Shown here piece by piece: positions 25,277 through 32,338 of a stretch of DNA of 64,000 bases. Positions within the stretch are counted from its first letter, which is position 1. Each line of letters starts with the position of its first letter. The stretch is from the NCBI GenBank assembly GCA_020252645.1, contig JADCCN010000002.1, positions 186,001 through 250,000 on the forward strand, written 5' to 3'. Below the pieces are notes generated by a model, which searched no databases, was not told the DNA's origin, and was given only the letters and a program-made list of their open reading frames with translations. The position numbers and the translations under genes are program-made. The DNA is from Methylobacterium sp. (GTDB lineage: Bacteria; Pseudomonadota; Alphaproteobacteria; Rhizobiales; Beijerinckiaceae).

Positions 25277-25675
25277 ATGCTGCGTTTAGCCTCCGGGATC
25301 TTTGTTGCGGCAATCGCCGGAACCCATTCAACGGTTTGGGCGACAGCTCAACCGTTTGCACAGGCGGCGACCAGGGTTGAAGCGGGCAAGGAAGTGCGCA
25401 TCGGTCTGATCAATTCGATCGACCCCAAAACCTGTAACCCGCGGCTCGACGAAACCGCTCGTATCGCGGTCGAGCCTTCCCATGGTGTTGCTGAAATCCG
25501 CCGTGAGCCGGTTCTATTGACGACGAAGGACTGTCAATTGGCGCCCGTTCAGGGCTATGCCATCTACTACCGCGCTCCGGCGGGTTTCAGCGGTCGGGAC
25601 AGGGTGACGATCGAATTGCGCGTGGAAGAGATCAACACGACGGATGTCTACTTCTTCTCCGTCGAGGTTCGCTGA
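25277..25675 (+). CDS. small exported protein downstream of the Pls-type gene (second of a related pair)
   Basis: Protein of 132 residues starting eight bases after the Pls-type gene, so probably cotranscribed. A signal peptide ([20 protein letters not shown]) is followed by a beta-rich domain with two cysteines (PKTCNPRLD and TTKDCQLAP) and a C-terminal strand set [21 protein letters not shown]. Its cysteine placement and end resemble the exported protein encoded at 19871-20374, so the two are probably distant paralogues. No named family recognised. Position suggests a periplasmic role linked to the product or stability of the Pls-type enzyme, which is inference only. Confidence 0.75.
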   Translation: MLRLASGIFVAAIAGTHSTVWATAQPFAQAATRVEAGKEVRIGLINSIDPKTCNPRLDETARIAVEPSHGVAEIRREPVLLTTKDCQLAPVQGYAIYYRAPAGFSGRDRVTIELRVEEINTTDVYFFSVEVR

Positions 25676-25716
25676 CCCCTTTTACAGTTCAGGCGTTTCC
25701 GGCTAAACGCCTGGGC

Positions 25717-26802
25717 ATGTCGCACAATTCCTTCGGGCACCTCTTCCGCTTCACCACCTTCGGCGAAAGCCACGGGCCGGCGATTGGCTGTGTGGTGGAT
25801 GGCTGCCCGCCGCTCATCCCTCTCACGGTCGACGACATCCAGCGCGATCTCGATCGCCGCCGGCCGGGGCAGTCGAAATTCACCACGCAACGGCAGGAGC
25901 CGGACCAGGTCCGCATCCTCTCGGGCGTGTTCACCGAGGCCGATGGCATCCAGCGCACCACCGGCACCTCGATCGGCCTCCTGATCGACAATGTCGACCA
26001 GCGCTCGAAGGATTATTCCGAGATCGCCGCGAGCTTCCGGCCGGGCCATGCCGATTTCACCTATGACGCGAAATACGGCATCCGCGATCCCCGCGGCGGC
26101 GGGCGCTCCTCGGCGCGCGAAACCGCGATGCGCGTGGCCGCCGGCGCCATTGCGCGCAAGATTATGCCGGGCTGCCGCGTGCGTGGCGCATTGGTGCAGA
26201 TGGGCCCGCACAGAATCGAACGGCGCAACTGGAACTGGGAGGAAGTGGATCGCAACCCCTTCTTCTGCCCGGATGCCGAGGCCGCGGAGTTCTTCGCCGA
26301 ATATCTCGATGGCATTCGCAAGAACGGCTCTTCCATCGGCGCTGTGCTGGAAATCGTGGCCGAGGGCGTGCCGGCAGGCCTCGGCGCGCCGATCTATGGC
26401 AAGCTCGACAGCGATATCGCCTCGGCGCTGATGTCCATCAACGCCGTGAAGGGCGTGGAAATTGGCGCAGGCTTCGGCGCGGCCGAACTCACGGGCGAGG
26501 AAAACGCCGATGAAATCCGCATGGGCAATGACGGACAGCCGGTTTTCCTCGAGAACCACGCGGGCGGCATTCTCGGCGGCATTTCCACCGGCCAGCCCAT
26601 CGTGGCGCGCTTTGCCGTGAAGCCGACCTCCTCGATCCTTAATCCGCGCGCGACCATCGATCGCTATGGCAACGAGACCGAGATCCGCACCAGGGGGCGG
26701 CATGACCCTTGCGTCGGGATTCGCGCCGTGCCGGTGGGCGAGGCCATGCTGGCGATCGTGCTCGCAGATCATTACCTGCGCCATCGCGGGCAGGTGGGCT
26801 GA
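25717..26802 (+). CDS. aroC: chorismate synthase
   Basis: Last enzyme of the shikimate pathway, converting 5-enolpyruvylshikimate 3-phosphate to chorismate with reduced FMN. Protein of 361 residues. The three family signatures are present: [14 protein letters not shown] near the N-terminus, the FMN-contacting region [21 protein letters not shown], and the C-terminal [19 protein letters not shown]. The start at 25717 gives the standard [20 protein letters not shown]. It lies 41 bases after the small exported protein and 129 bases before ribB on the same strand. Confidence 0.97.
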   Translation: MSHNSFGHLFRFTTFGESHGPAIGCVVDGCPPLIPLTVDDIQRDLDRRRPGQSKFTTQRQEPDQVRILSGVFTEADGIQRTTGTSIGLLIDNVDQRSKDYSEIAASFRPGHADFTYDAKYGIRDPRGGGRSSARETAMRVAAGAIARKIMPGCRVRGALVQMGPHRIERRNWNWEEVDRNPFFCPDAEAAEFFAEYLDGIRKNGSSIGAVLEIVAEGVPAGLGAPIYGKLDSDIASALMSINAVKGVEIGAGFGAAELTGEENADEIRMGNDGQPVFLENHAGGILGGISTGQPIVARFAVKPTSSILNPRATIDRYGNETEIRTRGRHDPCVGIRAVPVGEAMLAIVLADHYLRHRGQVG

Positions 26803-26852
26803 GCGGTTTCGGGATCGGGCCGGTCGCGCTCACTCGATCGATGCTCGAGAAT

Positions 26853-26869
26853 TTTCAGTGTCACTGAAA
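26853..26869. promoter_or_regulatory. 17-bp perfect palindrome upstream of the HTH-RibB gene
   Basis: TTTCAGTG-T-CACTGAAA, a perfect 8-1-8 inverted repeat 62 bases upstream of the ribB start, in a locally AT-rich region. Size and form fit an XRE/Cro-type operator, and the gene that follows encodes an N-terminal XRE-type HTH domain, so autoregulation is a natural hypothesis. Confidence 0.6.
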
Positions 26870-26896
26870 TTCATACATCTGCGAAATTATTTTTCA

Positions 26897-26925
26897 TTGA
26901 CGTTGCGGATCGCAAGGCGTAGCTA
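26897..26925 (+). promoter_or_regulatory. candidate ribB promoter
   Basis: TTGACG (26897-26902), a 17-base spacer and TAGCTA (26920-26925). Transcription would begin at or next to the ATG at 26932, giving a leaderless or nearly leaderless message, consistent with the absence of a clear ribosome binding site before the start. Confidence 0.4.
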
Positions 26926-26931
26926 GGGCGC

Positions 26932-28224
26932 ATGAAACTCGAGAACTGGCTCAAGCGCACGGGCACCAGGCGCTCCGCCTTCGCGGAAGCGGTGGGCCTG
27001 TCGCCCGCGAGCATCACGGCCCTCTGCAAGGGTGGCACAAGCTGGATTTCGCGGGAGACGGCGGAACGCATCGCCCGCGCGACCGGCGGTGCCGTCACTC
27101 CCAACGATTTTCTCGGGCTCGGCCCCACGGAACGGATGAACGACATGCCCGAAACCACAAACCGCGTCCTCGCCGCCATCCAAGCCTTCAAGCGCGGCGA
27201 GATCGTCGTCGTCACCGATGACGATGATCGGGAAGGCGAGGGCGATCTCATCGTCGCCGCCTCGCTCTGCACGCCGGAGAAGATGGCCTTCATCGTGCGG
27301 CACACGAGCGGCATCGTTTGCACGCCATTGCCGATTTCCGAGGCGCGTCGCCTGCGGCTCGACCCGATGGTCGCGGTGAATGACAGCGCGCATACCACGG
27401 CCTTCACGGTTTCCATCGATTACCGCGAAGGGCTGACCACGGGCATCTCGGCGGAGGAGCGCACGGCGACCGTGCGCGCGCTGACCAACGGCAATGTCCA
27501 GGCCGCGGATTTCGTGCGTCCCGGCCATGTTTTTCCGCTGATCGCACGCGATGGCGGGGTGCTGATGCGCTCGGGCCATACGGAAGCGGCGGTCGATCTC
27601 TGCCGGCTCGCGGGGCTGCCGCCGGTGGGCGTGATCTCCGAACTCGTGAACGATGACGGCACGGTGACCAAGGGCCAGCAGGTCACGGATTTCGCGGCGA
27701 AATACAAGCTTGCACGGCTCACGATCGCCGATCTCATCGCCTATCGGCAGGCGCGGGAGAAGCTCGTGGAGCGGGTGAACACTTTTCCGGTGGAAACCGC
27801 CATCGGCACGCTCACGGGCCATGCCTTCACCACGCCCTTCGACGAGGTGCAGCATCTGGCGCTGGTCCATGGCGATATCGGCGATGGCAAGGCCGTGGTG
27901 ACGCGGCTCCATCGCGCCAATGCGATCACCGATGTGTTCGGCGGCGGCAAGGGCATCGAAGCCGCGCTTCATCGCTTCAGGAAGGAAGGGCGGGGCGTGC
28001 TCGTCTACCTGCGCGATGGCACGGCGGGTGTGCCAAAGGCAACGCTCCGGCCACAGAATTCCGATCAGCAGCGTGCGCAGGCCTGGCGCGAGGTGGGGCT
28101 TGGCGCTCAGATCCTGCGGGATCTCGGCGTGCAGTCGATCCGCAATCTCTCGACCAGCGGCAACCGCGCCTTCGTGGGCCTGAACGCCTTCGGGATCGAG
28201 ATCGCGGGCACGGAAACGCTTTGA
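26932..28224 (+). CDS. ribB: 3,4-dihydroxy-2-butanone 4-phosphate synthase with N-terminal XRE-type HTH and degenerate RibA half
   Basis: Protein of 430 residues in three parts. Residues 1-65 are a Cro/CI-type helix-turn-helix (RRSAFAEAVGLSPASITAL, then SRETAERIARATGGAVTPND). Residues 70-270 are RibB, with the acidic loop DDDDREGEGDLI, IVRHTSGIVC, RPGHVFPL and RSGHTEAAVDL, and should make the four-carbon precursor of riboflavin from ribulose 5-phosphate. Residues 275-430 resemble GTP cyclohydrolase II, but the zinc cysteines normally found in C-L-T-G-D-x-F-x-S-x-R-C-D-C are absent (here RLHRANAITDVFG), so this half is probably inactive. A second start near MNDMPETTN could give RibB without the HTH. 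A 17-bp palindrome lies upstream. Confidence 0.9.
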   Translation: MKLENWLKRTGTRRSAFAEAVGLSPASITALCKGGTSWISRETAERIARATGGAVTPNDFLGLGPTERMNDMPETTNRVLAAIQAFKRGEIVVVTDDDDREGEGDLIVAASLCTPEKMAFIVRHTSGIVCTPLPISEARRLRLDPMVAVNDSAHTTAFTVSIDYREGLTTGISAEERTATVRALTNGNVQAADFVRPGHVFPLIARDGGVLMRSGHTEAAVDLCRLAGLPPVGVISELVNDDGTVTKGQQVTDFAAKYKLARLTIADLIAYRQAREKLVERVNTFPVETAIGTLTGHAFTTPFDEVQHLALVHGDIGDGKAVVTRLHRANAITDVFGGGKGIEAALHRFRKEGRGVLVYLRDGTAGVPKATLRPQNSDQQRAQAWREVGLGAQILRDLGVQSIRNLSTSGNRAFVGLNAFGIEIAGTETL

Positions 28225-28237
28225 CGCGCGAGGCCGG

Positions 28238-29167
28238 TCAAGCCTTCATCAGTTCCCGCATATGGGCGGCGACGGAGGATGAAAGCCCTTCGAGATCATA
28301 GCCTCCCTCGAGAAGGCTGACGATTTTTCCGCCACATGCGCGATCCGCGATCTCCATGACGCGCCGCGTCGCCCAGCCGAAATCCCCGGCTTCGAGCCTG
28401 AGATTGGCCAGCGGGTCGCGGCGATGCGCATCGAACCCGGCGGAGATCAGGATGACCTCCGGTTGATGCGCCTCGAGGCGGGGGAACACCTTTGCCTCGT
28501 AGATCGCGCGGAACATCGCACCATCCGTGCCCGCGGCCAGGGGCACATTATGGATCATCCCGTGGCTGCCGGTCTCGTTCTCTGCCCCGGTACCGGGATA
28601 AAGCGGCATCTCATGCGACGAGATGAAAAGAATGTCCTTCTCGTCCCAGAAGATATCCTGCGTGCCGTTGCCGTGATGCACATCCCAGTCGAGGATCGCG
28701 ACGCGCTTCACGCCATGCGCCCTCTGAGCGTGGCGCGCGGCGATGGCGATTGTGTTGAAGAAGCAGAAGCCCATGGGCGTTGCCTTCTCGGCATGATGGC
28801 CCGGCGGGCGGCCCGCGACGAAGGCATTGGCGACGACGCCTTTCAACACCTCATCCACTGCGCGGCAGGCCGAGCCCATCGCGGCCAGCACCGCCGGCAT
28901 CGTGCCGGGCGACATCGAGGTGTCGCCATCGAGGAAACGAAATCCTTCCGCGGGAGCACTCGCGGCAATGATGCGAACATATTCATCGGGATGCGCCAGC
29001 GTCGCCTGATCGAGCGGCGCGGTGATTGCGGCCTCACGCCGCAGCGAGGCGAATTCGGGGCTGTCCAGCACATGCTCGATCGCACGCAGCCGTTCCGGCC
29101 GCTCCGGATGTCCGGCCGGCATGCTATGGCCTTGAAAAACCGAATCAGTCATCAACAGGGTTGTCAT
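28238..29167 (-). CDS. histone deacetylase-like amidohydrolase
   Basis: Zinc-dependent deacetylase of the HDAC/AcuC/AphA superfamily, 309 residues. Visible marks: the N-terminal HPERPERLRAIEHVL, the catalytic His pair in RPPGHHAEKATPMGFC, the zinc ligands in LDWDVHHGNGTQ, and SAGFDAHRRDP followed by LEGGYDLEGL. The start at 29167 is chosen because MTTLLMTDSVFQGHSMPAGHPERPERL matches the family start; the frame is open to 29371. Substrates may be acetyl-lysine or acetylated polyamines. In related genomes this gene often precedes xseB-dxs; here it is convergent with ribB. Confidence 0.93.
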   Translation of the reverse strand: MTTLLMTDSVFQGHSMPAGHPERPERLRAIEHVLDSPEFASLRREAAITAPLDQATLAHPDEYVRIIAASAPAEGFRFLDGDTSMSPGTMPAVLAAMGSACRAVDEVLKGVVANAFVAGRPPGHHAEKATPMGFCFFNTIAIAARHAQRAHGVKRVAILDWDVHHGNGTQDIFWDEKDILFISSHEMPLYPGTGAENETGSHGMIHNVPLAAGTDGAMFRAIYEAKVFPRLEAHQPEVILISAGFDAHRRDPLANLRLEAGDFGWATRRVMEIADRACGGKIVSLLEGGYDLEGLSSSVAAHMRELMKA

Positions 29168-29359
29168 GGTGCGATGATCCGCTGCAATGGTGCCGGTTGG
29201 AACGGGCGATGGTCGCCTTTCGCCCCCCGCCGGGACATTGGCGGCTTTTGTAGCGTAAGCTTCGCGTTCTGAGAAATCATGCGATGCCGCATGCGGGGAA
29301 ACGGTGTGTCTTTCCTGCACTCGTCGGAAGAAGCCCGGGACATTAACCAAAGCGCAACC

Positions 29360-30004
29360 ATGAACAGCCATTCTTCAGAAACGATGTCCTCATTGTCTCG
29401 CGTCCTGAAAACATGTGTTGCGGCTTGCATTTTGCTCGCGGCCGCTGCGTGCAACACCTACACCTCCTTCCCTGATCCGAGCCTCTCGAAGCGCGATGTC
29501 GAATTGCTGGCGCTCGCGCCGCAGGGCTTCGCGCGAGAACTCGATCCGGCGCGGGCACGCATTCGCATGCCGAATTCGACGGGCGAAAAGACACCGGGCA
29601 CGATCATTGTCGATAACGAGGCCCGCTTCCTGTATTTCGTCGAGGATCCGAATACGGTCCTGCGCTACGAGATCTCGCCGGGCATGGAATCGCATCAGTG
29701 GCGCGGCACCGCCACCATCGGTCGCAAGGTCGAATGGCCCTCCTGGACTCCGGGGACCGAAGCGCGCCGCATGGCACCCGGCCTGCCGGCCATGGTGCCG
29801 GGCGGCCCGAACAACCCGTTGGGGGCGCGCGGCCTCTACCTTCATGACGAGCGGGGCCGCGACACGGAATATCGCATCCACGGCACGAACGAGCCGGAGA
29901 TGATCGGTCAGCCGGTGTCGCTAGGCTGCATCCGCATGCACAATATCGACGTGATCGATCTCTATACCCGCGTGCAGATCGGCTCGAAGGTCATCGTGCG
30001 ATAG
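29360..30004 (+). CDS. L,D-transpeptidase (ErfK/YbiS/YnhG type) lipoprotein
   Basis: YkuD-type L,D-transpeptidase of about 214 residues. The N-terminus has a hydrophobic signal ending in a lipobox (CILLAAAACNTY), so it is probably a lipoprotein. The catalytic region YRIHGTNEPEMIGQPVSLGC contains the His and, at its end, the nucleophilic Cys (SLGCIRMHN). These enzymes make 3-3 peptidoglycan crosslinks or attach proteins to peptidoglycan. The start could be 29360 or 29384; neither has a strong ribosome binding site. The stop TAG (30002-30004) is created by the downstream repeat; without the repeat the codon would be TAA. Confidence 0.92.
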   Translation: MNSHSSETMSSLSRVLKTCVAACILLAAAACNTYTSFPDPSLSKRDVELLALAPQGFARELDPARARIRMPNSTGEKTPGTIIVDNEARFLYFVEDPNTVLRYEISPGMESHQWRGTATIGRKVEWPSWTPGTEARRMAPGLPAMVPGGPNNPLGARGLYLHDERGRDTEYRIHGTNEPEMIGQPVSLGCIRMHNIDVIDLYTRVQIGSKVIVR

Positions 30005-30104
30005 AGCATGCTGTTAAAAAAGTGGAATCCGGTTTTTCACAAAAAAGCATGCGATAATAATAAGATAAGAGCATGATATGCTTCCGTCTGAACACATCAT
30101 GCTC
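30004..30104. mobile_element. two-hairpin TA-flanked repeat, subfamily A, reverse orientation (101 bp)
   Basis: Reverse-oriented subfamily A copy with TA at 30002-30003 and 30105-30106. It carries small differences from the consensus (CTGTTAAAAAAG instead of CTGTGAAAAAG; GATATGCTTCC instead of GATGTGCTTCC). It provides the stop codon of the L,D-transpeptidase gene. Confidence 0.88.
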
Positions 30105-30178
30105 TAAGAAGCAGGCTTGGAGAGAAACAAGCCGGGCGGCCTTGCGGGTCGCCTTGTTCGTTTCCAGCCTGATGGTTT

Positions 30179-30388
30179 TCAGTCACTCCATCCGGTCTGC
30201 GCGATCTGCTTCGTGCGCTCGCGGGCCAGACGGCGCTCGGCCACGCGACTCGCAGCGGCGGCAAGGGCAGGCAGGCGGATCGCGCGGTAATGCGTGGCGA
30301 TGTGGCCGACGACGGCAAGGCGCTCGCGGGTGAGGGGGATCGTTTCACGGTTGCGAAGGCTTTCCGCGAAAAGCGAGGCCGGGGGCAT
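30179..30388 (-). CDS. possible small basic protein
   Basis: Open frame of 69 codons from the ATG at 30388, preceded by a good ribosome binding site (AGAGGA seven bases before the start, read on the minus strand). The protein is basic and Arg/Ala-rich (NRETIPLTRERLAVVGHIATHYRAIRLPALAAAASRVAERRLARERTKQ) and predicted helical. No family recognised. Support is the ribosome binding site and non-random composition; a chance open frame in GC-rich DNA cannot be excluded. Confidence 0.45.
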   Translation of the reverse strand: MPPASLFAESLRNRETIPLTRERLAVVGHIATHYRAIRLPALAAAASRVAERRLARERTKQIAQTGWSD

Positions 30389-30531
30389 GCTGCTTCCTCT
30401 TGGCAATGGAGACCGGGTGGTCCCGGATTGCTGCGAGAGATCGCGGAGCATCGTGATTGGCGTTGGGCGTGATTGTGGAAAACCCGCGGCAAAGCGTTAA
30501 CACGAGTTAAAATTTGTGACGCATCGACCTG
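30389..30531. other. non-coding stretch before a repeat pair
   Basis: Together with the repeats up to 30733 this makes a stretch of about 375 bases without a convincing gene. It holds TTAA-CACGAG-TTAA at 30497-30510 and otherwise no recognisable signal. Confidence 0.5.
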
Positions 30532-30631
30532 GAGCATTTTCCGATCAAGTGGATACCGGTTGATCGAAGAAAATGCGGTAAATCAAGAGCTAAGAGCGGT
30601 CGATCTCATTCAGTCAGATCGGCAACCGCTC
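30532..30631. mobile_element. two-hairpin repeat, subfamily C (100 bp)
   Basis: Element from GAGCATTTTCCG to GGCAACCGCTC. Hairpin 2 (GCATTTTC / GAAAATGC enclosing CGATCAA / TTGATCG) has the core GTGGATACCGGTT; hairpin 1 has arms CGATCT / AGATCG. The right end is followed by TA (30632-30633), which it shares with the next element; the left flank is TG instead of TA, so the left target site has decayed or differed. Confidence 0.82.
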
Positions 30632-30633
30632 TA

Positions 30634-30733
30634 GAGCATGCTGTGAAAAAGTGGAATCCGGTTTTTCACAAAAAAGCATGCGATAATAATAAGATAAGAG
30701 CATGATGTGCTTCCGTCTGAACTCATCATGCTC
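30634..30733. mobile_element. two-hairpin TA-flanked repeat, subfamily A, tandem copy (100 bp)
   Basis: Reverse-oriented subfamily A copy directly adjoining the subfamily C copy through the shared TA 30632-30633. The right flank is CA rather than TA and hairpin 1 has one mismatch (CTCATC for CACATC), signs of decay. The downstream gene is the convergent-side end of marR at 30765. Confidence 0.85.
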
Positions 30734-30764
30734 CAGCATGGGTTAAGATCCATGCAGCAGCGCC

Positions 30765-31217
30765 TCAGCCCTTGGCTTCGAGATCCTTGAAAGTGTCGCG
30801 CCAGCGCGAGAGCGTCCGGTCGAGCAACTCGAGATCGCTGGCGGGCAGGCTGCCAATCGTTTCATGGATGAAGCATTTCTGCACATCCATGCCTTCCGCC
30901 GCGAGGCGACGGCCCTCGGAGGTGAGATGCAGGGCATGGGAACGCCGATCGCCCGGGATGGGTTTGCGATCCACAAGTCCGGCCTCGACCAGCCGATCCA
31001 CGAGGCCCGAGACATTGCCCTTCGTGACATAGAGCCGCTCGGCGAGGTCGCGCTGCGTGATGCCCTCATCTTCCGTCAGTGTCGACAAGAGGTCGAACTG
31101 GGCCACGGAGAGTCCGATGTTGCGCAAGCGTCCGGACATCGCGGAATGCCCACGCTGATGCATCCGCAAGAAGCGGAACCAGATGCGGATCGGATTGGCG
31201 CTGCGTTCATCCATCAT
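30765..31217 (-). CDS. MarR-family transcriptional regulator
   Basis: Winged helix-turn-helix regulator of 150 residues with the MarR core: LSVAQFDLLSTLTEDEGITQRDLAERLYVTKGNVSGLVDRL (recognition helix), the wing GLVDRKPIPGDRRSHALHLT and a C-terminal dimerisation helix. The start at 31217 has AAGGGA upstream at good spacing (MMDERSANPIRIWF); the open frame reaches 31448 but without support. It is divergent from the DUF1499 gene, and a 17-bp palindrome lies in the region between them. Ligand and targets are unknown. Confidence 0.92.
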   Translation of the reverse strand: MMDERSANPIRIWFRFLRMHQRGHSAMSGRLRNIGLSVAQFDLLSTLTEDEGITQRDLAERLYVTKGNVSGLVDRLVEAGLVDRKPIPGDRRSHALHLTSEGRRLAAEGMDVQKCFIHETIGSLPASDLELLDRTLSRWRDTFKDLEAKG

Positions 31218-31369
31218 ACGTTTCCCTTGGCGCGGCTCGTGCGTCTTTTCAAGTGTTGATCGCGCGGCCGGCCTTTCCATTCGGCTCAAGCCATGGCAGA
31301 AAAACGTGAGAAACCGGCTGATTTGCAGGAAGCCGCCATGCCGCCCTTTGCCTTCTTGCGCACCTGCCA

Positions 31370-31386
31370 CGCAGCAATTCGCTGCG
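31370..31386. promoter_or_regulatory. 17-bp palindrome in the marR/DUF1499 divergent region
   Basis: CGCAGC-AATTC-GCTGCG, a perfect 6-5-6 inverted repeat 38 bases before the DUF1499 start and 153 bases from the marR start. MarR proteins bind palindromes of this size, often in their own divergent regions, so it is an operator candidate; short palindromes also arise by chance. Confidence 0.4.
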
Positions 31387-31423
31387 AAGAATCGTGCGGT
31401 GGCCGGCTCTTCGCAGGGTAACG

Positions 31424-32194
31424 ATGGCATCGCGGCTTTCCTTCGCACGTCAATCCCGTTTCACGATCTGGGCCGAGCACCTTGCCTTCGTGGCAGTTCC
31501 GCTCGCGCTTCTGGCCATTCTGCTTGCGCGATCCGGCCAGGTTGATCCGGCGCAGGCGCTGGTGCTCATCGGGCTCGCGGCTTTTCTCGCCATGCTGGCG
31601 CTGGCGGTGGCCGGGGTTGGCGCCATCGATATGTGGCGGAACGGGCGAACGGGCCTGTTCCGTCTGTTCCGGTCCATCTTTCTCGCCCTGGCTGTTCTTG
31701 GCGGGCCGGCCTTTCTGGCGATCGAGGCCAGGCGCCTTCCTCTTCTCAACGACATCACGACCGACCTCGATGATCCGCCGGAATTCTCGCGCTCCTCGGT
31801 GGCGCTTGCCGCCCGGAAGGGGCATGTTCCGCCCGTCCGCGACCCGCGCGAGCGCGAGCGCCAGCGCCCCGCCTATCCGGATATCCGGCCGCTGGTGCTG
31901 GATATGGAGGCCGATCAGGCTTTCCGGCTGGTTCGGGAGGCGGTGCAGAAGCTGCGCTGGCGCATCATCGAGCAATCGGCGCCGGGTGGCCGCTCGGGAC
32001 AGGGGCGTATCGAGGCGATTGCCGAGACGACCCTGCTGCGCTTTCAGGACGACATCACGATCCGCTTCCGCCCCTCCCCGGCCGGAACACGCGTGGATAT
32101 CCGCTCCGCGAGCCGCATCGGCCGGCATGATTTCGGCGCGAATGCCAAGCGCATCCGCCGTCTCGCGGAGGAAATCCTCGCCTCGCGCGATTAG
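31424..32194 (+). CDS. DUF1499 membrane protein
   Basis: Protein of 256 residues. The N-terminal third has three hydrophobic helices (AEHLAFVAVPLALLAILLA, ALVLIGLAAFLAMLALAVAGV, FRSIFLALAVLGGPAFLAI), and the rest is a DUF1499 domain (NDITTDLDDPPEFS, AYPDIRPLVLDMEADQAF, GRIEAIAETTLLRFQDDITIRFRP, GRHDFGANAKRIRRLAEEI). Function unknown; these proteins may contact lipids or the envelope. The start at 31424 avoids an unsupported 10-residue extension. The stop TAG (32192-32194) includes the first G of the downstream repeat. Confidence 0.85.
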   Translation: MASRLSFARQSRFTIWAEHLAFVAVPLALLAILLARSGQVDPAQALVLIGLAAFLAMLALAVAGVGAIDMWRNGRTGLFRLFRSIFLALAVLGGPAFLAIEARRLPLLNDITTDLDDPPEFSRSSVALAARKGHVPPVRDPRERERQRPAYPDIRPLVLDMEADQAFRLVREAVQKLRWRIIEQSAPGGRSGQGRIEAIAETTLLRFQDDITIRFRPSPAGTRVDIRSASRIGRHDFGANAKRIRRLAEEILASRD

Positions 32195-32229
32195 AGCATG
32201 ATGTGCTTCCATCTGAACACATCATGCTC
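32194..32229. mobile_element. solo hairpin 1 of subfamily A (36 bp), TA-flanked
   Basis: GAGCATGATGTG / CACATCATGCTC stem alone, flanked by TA at 32192-32193 and 32230-32231. The linker and hairpin 2 are absent. It still ends in GAGC/GCTC on both sides, so hairpin 1 alone behaves like a complete unit with a TA target, at a stop codon again. Confidence 0.85.
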
Positions 32230-32234
32230 TAGAC

Positions 32235-32330
32235 GCATTTTTGCGATCCAGCGGATACCGGTTGCCGCCGGAGGAGCGATGAACCAAGACGGCAGGGCAG
32301 TATTCGGACTGAGCCATTGAGATCGGAATC
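32235..32330. repeat. degenerate subfamily C-like repeat
   Basis: GCATTTTTGCGATC, the core GCGGATACCGGTT and an end GAGATCGGAATCCGCTC resemble a decayed subfamily C element between the DUF1499 and metallo-beta-lactamase genes. The hairpins are largely lost. Confidence 0.5.
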
Positions 32331-32338
32331 CGCTCCGG

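Noticed and set aside
21339-25361. 1340-codon open frame on the minus strand
   Set aside because: Antisense to the Pls-type gene; His/Arg/Asp-rich composition without any domain, a frame shadow.
30497-30510. TTAA-CACGAG-TTAA as a CtrA site
   Set aside because: Spacing is six, not seven, and there is no cell-cycle gene next to it.
30097-30537. 146-codon frame on the minus strand
   Set aside because: Overlaps repeat and the better supported 69-codon frame in another phase; Ser/Arg/Pro-rich composition typical of a shadow.
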